Shown here: positions 40,272 through 53,449 of the stretch, piece by piece
How the letters are laid out: each line of letters starts with the position of its first letter
Position numbering within the stretch: the first letter of the stretch is position 1
NCBI GenBank assembly: GCA_020310875.1
Contig: CM035408.1
Span: 147,655,907 to 147,719,906 of the forward strand
Source of the DNA: Ceratopteris richardii
Lineage: Eukaryota > Streptophyta > Polypodiopsida > Polypodiales > Pteridaceae
Direction of reading: 5' to 3'
DNA: 64,000 nt
Program-made: the position numbers and the translations under genes
Notes under the pieces: generated by a model
Databases searched by the model: none
What the model saw: only the letters and a program-made list of their open reading frames with translations
Told to the model about the DNA's origin: nothing

Positions 40272-41859
40272 GTGAGCCCAAATGGCATCACACGAAATGT
40301 GAAGATAACCACTCTGTGGTGAATGCCGTTTTGTGTTGATCTTTTGGGGCAATGGCTAATTGGTTGTAACTTGAAAATCCATCAAGGAAGCTATAAACTT
40401 CCTTTCCTGCAACACACTCTAATAAATGTTTGGTGATTGGAAGTGGATAGCTATCTCTGATCATAGCGGCATTAACTTTTTTAAGGTAATACACACTTGC
40501 AACTTTCCATTCTTCTTGGGCACCACTACAATGGGGGGACACCCATTCAATATGCTCAATCTCATAAACAAATCCAGCTTCAATCAGCCTATCAATTTCT
40601 TCTTTTATTTTGGTTGCATAAGTGTCATTATATGTGTAGGGCTTCTGTTTGATGGGCTTCGTGTCAGCTGTCATGGGAATCATATGAGAGCATATTTTTG
40701 GATCTACTCCTTTCAGGTCTCTATAGGTCCACGCAAACACGTCCCTATATTCCCTTAATAAAGAAACAAGCTCTGCTTCTTCTTCTACACTCAGGTCTTC
40801 TCCTATGTATGTACATCACTCTTCATTCTCTTCAATGGTTACTACAATTTTTTTGGTCTTTTCTTTATTATCGTATGCTTCTCCTCTAATGGCCTCTCTC
40901 TTAGGAAGTTGTACCAAAATTTTCCAATCTTCAACTTCATATTTCTTGAAATTCTCTAGTACTTCAAACAGTGATTCCTCCTCTTGTTGTTTCACTACTT
41001 TTCTTCTCTTTTTCTTTTGACCAGCTTCACTTCCATCCTCTGAATTTACAGTTTTGATGCTTATGAGAGGTTCTTCTTCTTTTTAGGTAAGTACTCCTAC
41101 ATCTTCTAGATAGTGCTTCTCTGACTTAAAGAAACTATCCATCACAATGGACTCTAGATCATCATCATTCTCATCTTCTTCTATGACCTCACTAGGGTCA
41201 CATTGTTCTAGCAAAGGCTGACACATGAACACAGAGATATCATAACCGCCCTCATCACAATGAGGCATCCACTGTTCCTCATTGACTGCAATGTCCATGA
41301 TGGCTAAGATTTCTGCCCAACCATGAGGCTCAAATTCCTCATCTCGAAAGATCATCGGTGTGTATGTTGGGTCTCTAACTAGTCTATCTCCTTGAGAAGT
41401 TCCTTCTTCTCTCACTTTTAGTCGTCTTTCCTCTTCCTCTGCGACCTTGCACATCCACAATTGAGTATCCTCATGCATCCACGATGGACCAGAAGAACTT
41501 TCAAAATGAACATAGATTGAATCTTCTTGCACCTTATGGATAGGATTCCATTGTAGGGGTGGTACATCTCGGAAGGTATAATGCTTTAGATTGACCTTGG
41601 TTGTGACCCCTAAGTGCTGCAAGTACAAGGAATCGGTTCCCCAATCTTGCACTATTTGCAATTGTCGTAGGAAGGTCTTCCAAGGATCATCTCATAGACA
41701 TTATTCTTGCCAAAGTCACATATAGCAGAAGTGTGTCCAAACTCTACACCACAAGTGGTTAGAGTTATCCCTTCTAGCAATCCTAGAGGTCTTTCAACAT
41801 GGCCATCAGCCATATGAAGCTTCATTCTAGTTGGTCTTAATGTGGGCTTGCCCCATTGC
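40272..41859 (-). pseudogene. G1 pol N-terminal half (RT start, linker, part of PR1)
   Basis: Minus-strand. 40740-40288: start of RT (HMIPMTADTKPIKQKPYTYN, EIEHIEWVSP, FLDGFSSYNQ), with a break at VSPHCSGAQEEWK. 41661-41083: the linker in one uninterrupted frame through SFFKSEKHYLEDVGVLT, which shows that the ancestral element had gag-PR and pol in one frame. 41859 to about 41660: protease end region up to W-G-K-P-T-L. It is cut at 41859 by copia C1, and the protease continues at 55075. Confidence 0.85.
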
Positions 41860-42916
41860 TGTTGGGAAAGATGGATGGATGCTCCAAGAGACGGAGTAGG
41901 TACTACTAAACCTGCTTTGCACCAGCCCTCTTTTGCTTCAGAGTTGATAACTAGACCTCCTTAGCTTTCCAATGACACCATAAAATATCCTATGTACTTT
42001 GGAAATGATGTGTGTAATGATTAAATCAAAACAGATAACTTTGGAAGTCACAAACTCAAGAAAACCTTCTATTTATGTCTTGACACCTGCTGGGTATATT
42101 GCTCAGTATGACCAGCACAGTAGGAATTGGAAAAATTTCTTTTAGGGGTATCTAAGTAGCTTAGTAAGCTACCTATTCCAAGTGGAATGATGTAAAATGA
42201 TAAACTATACTAAGAGAAATCAATTTAGCAAGTTAAGCTATACCCCCGACTTTTTAGGACTGTAGCAGAAAATGACCAGAGATCACCTCAATGCGGATTT
42301 CTCCAAAATGGCTGAATATAATGTCTTCAAACTTTGACAGCATGTAGATTACTTGAATCTGAATCCAATAAGCTTTGAATCACTGAATTTGGTGGAGAAC
42401 TGACGGAGATATGCCCTTGACAAGTTGACAGACTTTTGAGTAGACTAACAGAGAACTCAGAGATGGACAATGTGAATGTATGTATTAATGAACATTTGTA
42501 TACAACTCCATTGGCATGAATATCATTGCCAAATGGTGTAGAGAGGTGTGGGCTAGAGTGTAGACCTCGCACACACTCAAAAATCAGTAATGCTAGGCTC
42601 GGGAGTGCTCTCTCTTACCCGCGACTTTTCATGTCCATTTTTAAAGGAATGAGTAAAGAATTTGAATTCAAATTCAAACTTTTGGCTCCCTATGATCAAG
42701 CTCCTAAATGCTTGGAGATATTCTTTCAATCAAACAACTAATTTTTCCACGAATCCTTTTGGTAGGTGATTACAAGAGATTCCAAGTCAATTTGACTTTT
42801 ACAATGAGGTAAAGTGGTAATTAACCACTAGCATATGTTCCTATGCTTCTTCATGTATGTATAGACTTCAATGCATCCTTTGAGCCAAATATGTAGGCTT
42901 GTAATTTACACCAACA
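41860..42916 (-). repeat. 3' LTR of C1
   Basis: 1,057 bp; on the minus strand TGTTGGTGT...TCCCAACA. Intact, with scattered differences from the split 5' LTR. Confidence 0.93.
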
Positions 42917-42957
42917 GCTCCCCCTCAAGCCAAACATTTTGGCTTAAGTCTTCATCT

Positions 42958-45900
42958 TCAATCTTCAAGTATATCCTTCAATCCAATCATGGATTTGAAC
43001 CTGCAAAGTTTGGTTCCATCCAAAGCTTTAGTCAACAAATCTGCACATTGCATGTTGGTTGATACATAGGTTAGTTGAATGTCCTTGCTTATCAATTTCT
43101 CTCTCACATAATGGTAATGGACATCTATGTGTTTGGTCCTAGCATGATAAATAGGATTAGCTGCAAGGTGAAGAGAACTTGTATTATCTCCAAAGATAAT
43201 TGGTGATCTAATATATAATCCCAATTTTGTATACAAAAGCTTAATCCATATTGCTTCTTGTGTGGCATTAGCCAGCCCTCTATACTCTGCCTCTGTGGAA
43301 GACAAAGCAACAGTAGGTTGCTTCTTTGAAGACCATGGAATTGGTTTGTCACCTGCAAAAGAAATATATCCAGAAGTGCTCCTCCTATCATCCTTGCATC
43401 CTGCCCAATCTGTATCTGAATAAATTTTGATATCAATATCTGAAGTGTAAGGGAAATACAAACCATGGTTCTATGTACCCTTGAGATACTTCAAGATTCT
43501 CTTGGCAGCCTCTAAGTGAGGTATCCTTGGCTTGTGCATAAATTGACTTAGCACACTAACTCCATATACAATGTCTATCCTTGTTAAGGTAGCATAGTTC
43601 AAACTACCCACCATACTTTGATAACCTGTAATGTCATTGACTTCATCACCTTCATGGGCACTTAGTTTTACGTTTACCTCCATTGAAGTGCTTCCTACTT
43701 TGGCATCCTGCAATTGAAATTTCTTCAACATGTCCTGTATATACTTTTTCTGAGTAATATATATCCCTGAATTAGTGTAGACTAATTCAAGTCCCAAAAA
43801 ATACTTCAATAGACCAAGATCATTGATCTTGAACTCCTTCATCATTTGACTTTTGATATATCTGATTCCATTGACATCATTACCTGTAATGATGATGTCA
43901 TCAACATAAACGCAAAGGTATATTACCTCTGAATTACTTCTCTTGATGAACAAAGAAGTATCTACCTTGCTCATGACAAATCCTTGGTCTTGGAGATATG
44001 TAGTTAACCTGTAATTCCATGCCCTAGGTGCCTGCTTCAATCCTTATAAAGCCTTTTTCAATTTGCAAACATATGTTACATTCTTAGGATCCTCATAGCC
44101 AGGGGCTTGTGACATATATACCTCCTCTAAAATCCATCCATTCAAGAAAGCATTCTTGATATCCAATTGGTACATATTCCAATTTTTTGATGCAGCTACA
44201 CTTACCAACACTCTGATTGTTGGCATCTTGGCCACAGGTGAGAATGTCTCCTCATAGTCAATGCCTTGGGTTTGTGCAAAACCCTTGGCTACCAATCTGG
44301 CTTTGTACCTATTGATTGTGTCATCAGAATTCCTTTTAAGCTTATAGATCCATCTGGATCCTATTACCTTCATTGAGTCCTTCTTAGGTACTAACTCCCA
44401 TGTGTCACTTTCTTTGAGTGCTTCAATCTCCTCATCCATAGCTTCTTTCCATTCTGATTTGGTAATTGCTTCTTCATATGATCTTGGTTCTTCATTTGAC
44501 AAATCTTTGACAAGATAAACAGAATGTTTAGTAACAAGAGATGTATCATACCCATATCTGATAGGTTTCTTGCTTTCTCTTTGTGATCTTCTAAATGGTT
44601 GAGTTGAAGATTCAGGTATGTCTTCAAGCTTCTTCATCTTCATTTTGCCTTTGGACTTCCATGCTTTGAATTCTTCAAGGTTGATAGTGTCTTCATCATC
44701 TAAACTTGAGGCTTCATTTTGAGTAGGTTCCTCCTTTGTAAGACTTGGAAATTCCTCTTCCAAATCATAGGGTAATTTGACCTTCCTGCATTCATTCTCA
44801 TACCAAGAATCATTTTCATCAAAGACAACATCTCTGCTTACCATGAATCCCTTATTGATGGGATTATAAAACCTGTAACCTTTTTTATTTAAATCATACC
44901 CAATAAAGATGCAATTTTCAGCCTTTGGGTCTAGCTTACCTCTTATCTGAGAAGGAATGTGTACATATGCTACACATCCAAATATTTTGCAATTGTCAAG
45001 TGAGGGTCTCTTACCATGCCATGCTTCATAGGGTGTCATACCATCAAGAGACTTAGATGGTAACCTGTTTATGAGGTAAGTGGCAGTGGAAACACTCTCT
45101 GCCCATAGATAGCTAGGTAACTTTTTCTCATTAAGCATAGATCTAGATGTCTCAACAATTAATCTATTTCTTCTCTCAGCTACCCCATTCTGTTCAGGAG
45201 AATACCTTGTGGTTATCTCTCTTTTGATGCCTCTGTCCTGCAAGAAGTATTCAAATTCATTGGAGAAGTACTCACCTCCTCCATCTGACCTTAGCCTCTT
45301 CAAATTCCTTCCTGTCTGGTTTTCAACTAATGCAAGATATTTTTAAAGCAATTAAATACCTCATCCTTGTGCTTCATAAAGTATAATACAGTCCATCTGC
45401 TATAATCATCAATGAAAGATACATAGTACCTTGAACCTGAGACTGAAGGGTCTTTGCTTGGTCCCCATACATCTGTGTGAACAATCTCTAGGTAGTCTTT
45501 ATGCATGTATCCTTTCCTTGAGAAGGGTAACCTGTGAGACTTCCCAAATTGACAAGCACCACACTTATAAATCATATGTTGCTTGGATACATTAGGTATC
45601 CCAAGCACACATTGGTCCCTGCACATTTGTTTCAAGGTTCTTTCTCCTATGTGCCCTAACCTTTTGTGCCAAATCTCAAGCTCTGAAAGTGTCTGATCTT
45701 TATAACTGTATAGTGCAATGTTCTTTGTATCTTCTAACTCAAAAGTGAAAAGTCTACCTGATTTTTCTCCTTTAGCAATCCTCTTGAACCCATGTCTTGG
45801 ATCCTCCACATATGCTCCATATTGGTTGAATCTGACCTACAAACCTTTCTCCACAATCTGACCAACACTCATCAAATTTTTGGTAATGGTTGGTACATAG

Positions 45901-47175
45901 AGTACCCTGCTCAACAAATTCTGATTTCCATCACAAGTCTTAACATTTCCAACTTTAACTACAGAATGCTTTGTGTCATCACCTGTTTGGACTTGATGCT
46001 TACCTTTTGGTTCCTCAAGATCAGAAAGTAATGCTACATTGCCAGCCACATGATTTGAACATCCTGAGTCAATGTAGAATAGGTGGTCATCATTTGTACC
46101 TGATTTTGAAGTCATGTTCATGATTAGAAGAGAGTCATCTTGCTCCTCTGTGTAGTTGTTATAATCCTTCCTGGATTTGAATCCTCCTTGGTAGTTGCCA
46201 TTGTAATTATTGTTGTAGTTGTTGTTGTAATTATTGTTGTAGCCTTGGTGATGGTTGAATCTACCTCTTGACTGTGAGTAGCCACCTCTTTGATATCCTC
46301 TTCCTCTCTGATTCTTGTAATTGCTGAAACACTCATCTGTAGTATGATTTGATAGACCACAAATGTTGCATGGTGAGGAGTTATAAGATCTCCCCCCTAC
46401 CTTGCTTACCTCCTCTGCCCCTTCCTCTTGAAGATCTACCTCTCCCTGCATAGTTGGCTTGAGAAGTAGAGCCTTCATCTTCCACCTTCTTGCTTTTGCC
46501 TTTATCTTTAGACTTCTTATCAGTGTATAGGGCAGGAGAGTTATTACCTTTGGATGTGTCTCCATTTTTGTTGAGCTTTGCTTCATGAGTAAATAATTGT
46601 CCCATGTGAGTTGTAAGATCTGGAGTGTGCATGTCCATGTAAAGATCCATAGCTGTGGTGAAGCTTTCCCATTTGTCATCAGCCTTGATCCCATTGATCA
46701 CTTGTCTTACAATCTGTTCTTCTTCAATCTCTTCTCCTATGCTAGCTAACTGATCTACTACATCTTTAATCTTGGTCACAAATTCTGAAACAGCTTGCTT
46801 AGGTTGCTTCCTTAATGTTGTGAATTCAATCCACAACTGTTTTTTCCTAGCCCTTGTGTTGGAGGAAAAATATGATGACAAGGTTTCCCAAGTCTCTTGG
46901 GATGTCTTACAATTTCTAATATGTGGCAAAAGAAAATCAGATATAGAGTTGAGTAAATAAGACCTTGCCAATGCATCCTTAGCACACCATGTGTTGAGCC
47001 TTTCATGTTCTTCCTTGGTTGGTAATCCTCTTGTTTTGAATGAGGGCAATTCCTCATCTCCTGAGATGTATCCATAAAGACTTCTTCCTTGTAGGTAGGT
47101 CTTCATCCTTAGAGACCATGCTTGATAGTTGTTCCTGTCCAATTTATCAATAAATGAAGGAAAACCATCTCCCAT
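42958..47175 (-). pseudogene. C1 gag-pol polyprotein
   Basis: Starts MGDGFPSFIDKLDRNNYQAW at 47175 (UBN2-type copia gag). Zinc knuckle CNICGLSNHTTDEC near 46350, protease FYIDSGCSNH near 46075, GAG-pre-integrase WHKRLGHIGE, integrase HTDVWGPS, SFIDDYSRW and [12 protein letters not shown] with [10 protein letters not shown] and YVDD near 43900, RNase H (YSDTDWAG, SSTEAEYRG, DNTSSLHLAANP), ending about 42958. Lesions in gene order: shift in a G-run near 46390, TAG 45839-45837 (CAG in the homologous place of C2), shift near 45330, TAA 44046-44044 in the KALYGLKQ motif, TAG 43473-43471. The active-site residues that I can see are otherwise normal. Confidence 0.9.
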
Positions 47176-47190
47176 TTTACCTTAGTTTGA

Positions 47191-47200
47191 TCTGATACCA
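47191..47200 (-). other. Primer-binding site of C1 (initiator tRNA-Met type)
   Basis: Minus-strand TGGTATCAGA, next to the LTR end, continuing with TCAAAC. The usual copia primer site. Confidence 0.85.
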
Positions 47201-47201
47201 C

Positions 47202-47863
47202 TGTTGGGAAAGATGGATGGATGCTCCAAGGGACTGAGTAGGTACTGCTAAACCTGCTTTGCACCAGCCCTCTTTTTCTTCAGAGTTGATAATTACACCT
47301 CCTTAGCTTTCCAATGACACCATAAAATGTCCTATGTACTTTGGAAATGATGTGTGTAATGATTGAATCAAAACAGATAACTTTGGAAGTCACAAACTCA
47401 AGAAAACCTTCTATTTATGTCTTGATACCTGCTGGGTATATTGCTCAGTATGAACAGCACAGTAGGAATTGGAAAAATTCCTTTTAGGGGTATCTAATTA
47501 GCTTAGTAAGCTACCTATTCCAAGTGGAATGATGTAAAATGATAAACTATACTAAGAGAAATCAATTTAGCAAGTTAAGCTATACCCCCGACTTTTTAGG
47601 ACTATAGCAGAAAATGACCAGAGATCACCTCGATGCGGATTTCTCCAAAATGGCTGAATATAATGTCTTTAAACTTTGAGAGCATGTAGAGTACTTGAAG
47701 CTGAATCCAAAAAGCTTTTAATCACTGAATTTGGTGGAGAACTGACGGAGATATGCCCTTGACAAGTTGACAGACTTTTGAGTAGACTAACAGAGAACTC
47801 AGAGATGGACAATGTGAATGTATGTATTAATGAACATTTTTATACAACTCCATTGGCATGAAT
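47202..47863 (-). repeat. 5' LTR of C1, part one (split by C2)
   Basis: 662 bp matching 41860-42525. The rest lies at 54680-55074; together, without the duplicated TGAAT, they give 1,057 bp, the length of the other LTR. Confidence 0.92.
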
Positions 47864-49059
47864 TGTTGAAGAAACACTCACGAATTTGACAAACAGACAT
47901 AAAAAGAAAAAAAAAAGGAAGCAGAATCAGAGAAAATCAAAAACCTTAGTGGAAGGACAAATCCACGACCGTTATGTACAGTACAGAATCTCCCAGGATC
48001 AGAATACGTTACGCCAAATCAAACTGTACATAGAGAGAACGTGCATAGGAATAATAGAAGGGAAGTGCGAACAAGAACGTGCGCGAAAGAGCATGGAAGA
48101 ATGAGGACTATATATATATCAATCAAGAATCGGAGAGAGAGGTGAATAGAGATATAGAGAATGAGAGACTGAGAGCTTTAGTTATGAAGAAGACGCCAGA
48201 GATCGCGTATGTAGAAGAAGACGCCAGAGATCGCGTATGTAAAGATGAATAACAGAAACCTGAAATGTCAGGTATTCATCTGAGGGAGATGGTAATAAGA
48301 AACTACTCAGTATAGGAGAGTTTTTGTAGCTTGAGCAAGAAGAGGCCAAGCTCACTTGTGCACATCTTCTCTAATAGAAAACACATGTTCATGTGGATGT
48401 TTGTGCGTACTGTTTGTATGCGGAAGAAACAGAGTATGTTTTAAAGTTAGTTAACAGTTAACGTTTTCTCAGTAAACGCATTTTCGGTTAGTTACAGTTC
48501 TTACTGTAAACGTGTTTTTCGGTAGAAGAACGAAGTAGATCTTGCAGAGTAATGCGAAGTTTTGTATGAGAGATAGCTCATTCTGTAGCTAGGCATCTCT
48601 ATTTTTAGTTGATCAAGCTTTCCGGTGGAAAAGATATCCACACATAGTACAAAGTCTGACCGAAAAGAGGTTGTCTGAACTGGTGGAGTTTTCTCTTAAA
48701 CTTCAGAAAGAGTTCAGTAAATCAAGAAAGTTCACGCGTCACCTCCTTACTTCATGTATGTTCACTTGAAGTAATTATAAATAGATTTGAAGTTCATTCC
48801 GATACAATTCCGGTACGATTATGGTGTCAGTCTGGTGACAGTCCGGTGAAGTTTCGGTGAAATTTCTTCCAGTGAATTTAGAGCGCAGTCTTTTATGTTG
48901 AGCGCTAGACTTCGCTAAGCTATTGGTTGATTACAGAAGTGTTCTGAATCACTCTAGCTTAGTTCTTCTTGGGCGTGGCGGTTTCTGCAAGGCTCAGCCT
49001 TCGTCGCGTCGTCAAGAAGTGGTATCAGAGTAAAGGAAGTATACCACATTTCTGCAACA
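47864..49059 (+). repeat. 5' LTR of C2
   Basis: TGTTGAAGAAAC to TTCTGCAACA. TATATATATAT at 48109-48119 is a likely TATA region. Two copies of a 28-bp unit (core GACGCCAGAGATCGCG) at about 48186-48240. Near the end is a second PBS-like word TGGTATCAGAG at 49020-49030. Confidence 0.94.
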
Positions 49060-49060
49060 A

Positions 49061-49072
49061 TGGTATCAGAGC
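49061..49072 (+). other. Primer-binding site of C2 (initiator tRNA-Met)
   Basis: TGGTATCAGAGC one base after the LTR. The same word without the last C occurs 41 bases earlier inside the LTR. Confidence 0.88.
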
Positions 49073-49251
49073 CAGAGCTAGGCGTATCTAATCAGAGCCA
49101 GAGCCAAGCATATCTAATCAGAGCCCAGAGTATTCACCATTATTGGAAACAAGAGCCGGTTAACCACAACGAGTGGAACCAGAACGAGAAAGATTCTGAA
49201 GAGCAGAAAGATTCTCAAAAGCTCACCGGAAGTAACAGAAACAAGAAGATC

Positions 49252-52200
49252 ATGGCAGACCACGTTACTATTGATAAGTTGGACAGAGATAATTATCCCG
49301 CATGGGTAATGCGCATGGAAGCCTTATGAGTAAGGACTTAATGATGTACGTGACCGGAGAAGAAAAGAAGCCGACTTTTGAAGATGATAGTCAACCGGAA
49401 AAAGAAGAATTAGAAGCCTTGAAGCTGTGGCAGAAGAAAGATGCAACGGCAAGAGCCTACATCTATAATACCGTAACAGATCATCTACTACCGCATATTA
49501 GAGGTCTGGAGAAAGCAGAGGACATATGGAGTGCATTGGAAGATCATTTCCAAAATACTACAAAAGCCAGGAAGGCTAGTTTATGGTCCGAGTTTACGAC
49601 ATTCAGAAAGAAGTCAAGTCAAAGCATAAGTGACTATGTCACTAAAATGAAGGATCTAGCAGATAGTCTTGGATCCATAAATGAAGAAGTCGAAGATCAT
49701 AGATTGATAGCGCAAGTGCTCACAGGTTTGAGAGGAGATGAAAGGTGGAAACCTTTTGTACTATCAACTGAACTTTCTTTAAATCAATTTGTGCCAGATT
49801 TAAATCAGTTGCTTGGTTTGATGCTCACATATGAGCAAGACCTGAAAGGAGATGCAGATAAAGGACAAAGCTCTGCAATGTATATGAAGAACAAAAAGAA
49901 AGAAAAAGGTAAGACAAAAGACGAAGAAGAGTCGAGTTCTCAGGCCTATTACGCAAGAGGTAAAGGCACTGGCAGAGGAAGAGCAAGAGGCTTTGGAAGA
50001 GGAAGAAGTAGCCAGAATACCAACAAGAAGGCTTGCTGGATCTGTGGACTCAGTAATCATTTGGCTCATGATTGTTGGCACAATCAACAAGGATCAAATC
50101 AAAATCAAAACAGTAATAGCAGAGGCAGAAGCGGAAGATATCAAAGAGGAAGACAAAATCAAAGAGGAGGCTATGGTAGAGGTGGAGTAAGAAGTTGGGG
50201 ACAGAATCAATCCTACAACACCACCTACAACAACTACGCAAACGACACGCAGAATGAAAGTCATACATCATTGATGATGAAATCTATCAGCACATCGGAA
50301 AACGAAGACCTAAAGGTATTTTACATTGATTCAAGATGCTCTAATCATTTGTCAGGAAATATAGAACTGATGTCAGAACTAGAAAAAGGTAGTTCTAGTC
50401 ACACTGTTCAAACAGGTGACAATACGAGACATAGCGTACACTCAATTGGAAAAGTGAAATGCAAGAGTGGAGCAGATTTGCTAACCAATGTTTTGTATGT
50501 TCCAACAATACCGAAAAATTTGATTAGCGTGGGACAGATAGTTGAGAAAGGTTTTCAGGTCAGATTTACAAATAAAGGTGTATTTGTAGAAGATCCCGAG
50601 AACGGATACAATCAGATCGTCTCTGGTAAGAAAGAAGGCAGACTCTTTACTTTAAGAGTACAAGGGAACATTGGCCAAGCGTTACTCACACATGGTGAAA
50701 AGGTAATTACAGAACTTGATCTCTGGCATAAGAGATTGGGTCATTTCAATGAAAAAGGAATTAAAGCTATGATAACGAATCAGTCAGTATTGGGATTACC
50801 AAATATACAGAATCAACATATGATTCACAAGTGTGAAGCATGTCAGTTGGGAAAAGCCCACAGGTTACCTTTCCAGAAGAAAGGATTCAAACATGATGAA
50901 GTACTCGAGCTTATTCATACAGATGTATGGGGGCCAACGAAAGAAGGATCAATCAGCGGATCAAGGTACTATGTTTTATTCATTGATGATGCAACAAGGT
51001 GGATAACTCTTTATGTTTTGAAAGAGAAATCAGAAGTATTTGGAGCTTTCAGGCATTTTCATGCATATGCTGAAAGACTTACCGAACGAAAACTTAAAAG
51101 ACTGAGGTCTGATGGAGGGGGAGAATACTTCTCTCGAGAATTCAATGACTATCTTTGGAATGATGGTATTAAGAGAGAAATAACCTGTAGATATACACCA
51201 CAACAAAATGGAGTAGCAGAAAGAAGGAACCGAGTTCTAGTTGAATTTGCACGAGCCATGCTAAACGAAAAGGATTGTCCAAATTATCTTTGGGCTGAAG
51301 CTGTAAACACAGCCACATACTTGGTAAACAGATTACCATGTACAACATTGAAAGGAATGACCCCTTATGAAACATGGTGGGAAAGAAGCCAACACTTGAT
51401 CACTGCAAAGTGTTTGGATCAGTAGCGTATGCTTATGTACCGTCTCAACTCAGACATAAGCTTGAACCGAAAGCAGAGAAATATGTGTTTGTTGGATATG
51501 ATGAAAAGCAGATGGGTTACAGGTTATGGAATCCTCTAACCAAACAATTTACTGTGTCCAAAGATGTTACATTTGATGAACAGAAAATTTGGTATGCAGA
51601 TCAAAGTCATACGACTGAAGAATTCGAAGAAGAAATAAAAAGAAGAGAGAAAGGGAAATCAATTGTGCAGGTGAACAGAGATGAAATCATATGCAGGCAA
51701 GTACGTCCAGGAACGGATCAGGTATGAGAAATGAAGACAATGAAGAAGTGCATTCAGATACATATGAAGAGTTTGAACCAAGAAGGTCAAACAGGAATAG
51801 AAGACAACAAGAAAGGTACTCGTATGATACGTCATACATAACTCAGAAAGACTATGCATATATGGTCAAAGATGATGAAGAACCACAGAGCTATGATGAA
51901 GCTAAAGACAAAAAGCAATGGAAAGAAGCAATGAAAGAAGAAATTAGCGCACTGAAGGAGAACAAGACATGGGAACTTGTTCCGAAACCAAATGGTAAGA
52001 AAGTTATCGGAAATAAATGGGTTTTCAAAATAAAGAAGTTTGCAGATGGAAGGATAGCCAGATACAAAGCGAGGTTGGTGGTCAAAGGCTATGCCCAGAC
52101 GCATGGCATAGATTATGACGAGACGTTTAGTCCGGTGGCAAGGATGTCAACCATAAGGACAGTGATTGTTGTAGCAGCATCGAAAGGATGGAAGCTAAGT

Positions 52201-53433
52201 CAGCTAGATATAAAGAACGCATTTCTGAATGGATACATTTCTAATGAAGTGTACATGGAACAACCTGAAGGATTTGAAAATTCCAGAAACCCAAACTTCG
52301 TTTGCAGGTTAAGAAAAGCACTTTATGGACTGAAGCAAGCTCCAAGAGCTTGGAATTACAGACTTGTGAAATATCTAAATGAACTTGGATACCAAAGTTC
52401 GAAGGCAGACGCAAGTCTACTTATAAAGAGAACAGAAGAAGGAATGATCTACATTTGTATTTATGTAGACGACTTAATAATCACAGGAACATCAGATGAA
52501 GGGATTACAGAAGTAAAGAAACTACTCGAAAGAGAGTTCAAGATTAGTGACCTAGGAAAGTTGTCATACTTTCTAGGAATGGAAATCACATACACAGATC
52601 ATGGTGTATATGTGACACAAGAAAGGTATCTCTTAAACTTAATGAAGAAGTTTAATATGGAGAATTGCAGAGAAGCTTCAACACCGCTTGAAGTAAATCA
52701 TAAACTCAGCAGATACAGTGGAGCAGAGTTTGAAGATATGAAGAAATATCAGTCATTAGTAGGAAGTTTAATTTATGCTACGCTAACAAGACCGGATCTT
52801 AGTTATGCAGTAGGAGTTCTCTCACAATTTATGCATTGTCCGACAGATCAACATTGGGTTTCTGGACAAAGAGTTCTTAGATATATTAAAAGAATTGTAA
52901 AAGAAGGATTATATTATCCTCTTACGTCCGACATAAAGCTCAGAGCATACAGTGACTCAGACTGGGCTGGAAGTCAAGATGACAGAAGATCAACACACGG
53001 GTATATGATATACCTAGGAGATAAGCTGGTTAGCTGGTGTTCAAAGAAGCAACACACAGTAGCGTTATCGTCAACAGAAGCAGAGTATAAAGGACTTGTA
53101 GAAGCAGCTAAAGAAATAATATGGATGCAGACCTTGTTCAAAAGCATGGGTATTGATCAAGGTATACCTATCATACATGGAGATAATATGAGCTCTCTAT
53201 ATCTTGCAGCAAACCCAGTATTTCATGCAAGAACAAAGCACATAGAAATTCAATATCATTTCCTGAAAGAAAAGGTAATGGAGAAGGAGCTAGAAATTGT
53301 ATACACTCCGACAAAGGATCAGATTGCAGATATGTTAACAAAGAGTTTGGATGGAACGAAGAGAAGCAGATTCAAAGACATGGCAGGTATAAAAGAAAGA
53401 AAGATATATGAAAGACCGGAAGATGTCAAATGA
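49252..53433 (+). pseudogene. C2 gag-pol polyprotein, three frameshifts
   Basis: Starts at ATG 49252 (MADHVTIDKLDRDNYPAW). Shift near 49320; then 707 codons open: gag, zinc knuckle CWICGLSNHLAHDC near 50035, protease site YIDSRCSNH with Arg (AGA 50334-50336) where C1 has Gly, GAG-pre-integrase WHKRLGHFNE, integrase [26 protein letters not shown]. Shift near 51375 and another just before about 51700; then RT ([27 protein letters not shown] near 52460) and RNase H (YSDSDWAG, SSTEAEYKG, DNMSSLYLAANP) to the stop at 53433. The RT and RNase H part is whole. Near-identical LTRs say the insertion is recent, so the defects are new, were copied in trans, or are sequence errors. Confidence 0.9.
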
Positions 53434-53449
53434 GTGATTGAGGGGGAGC

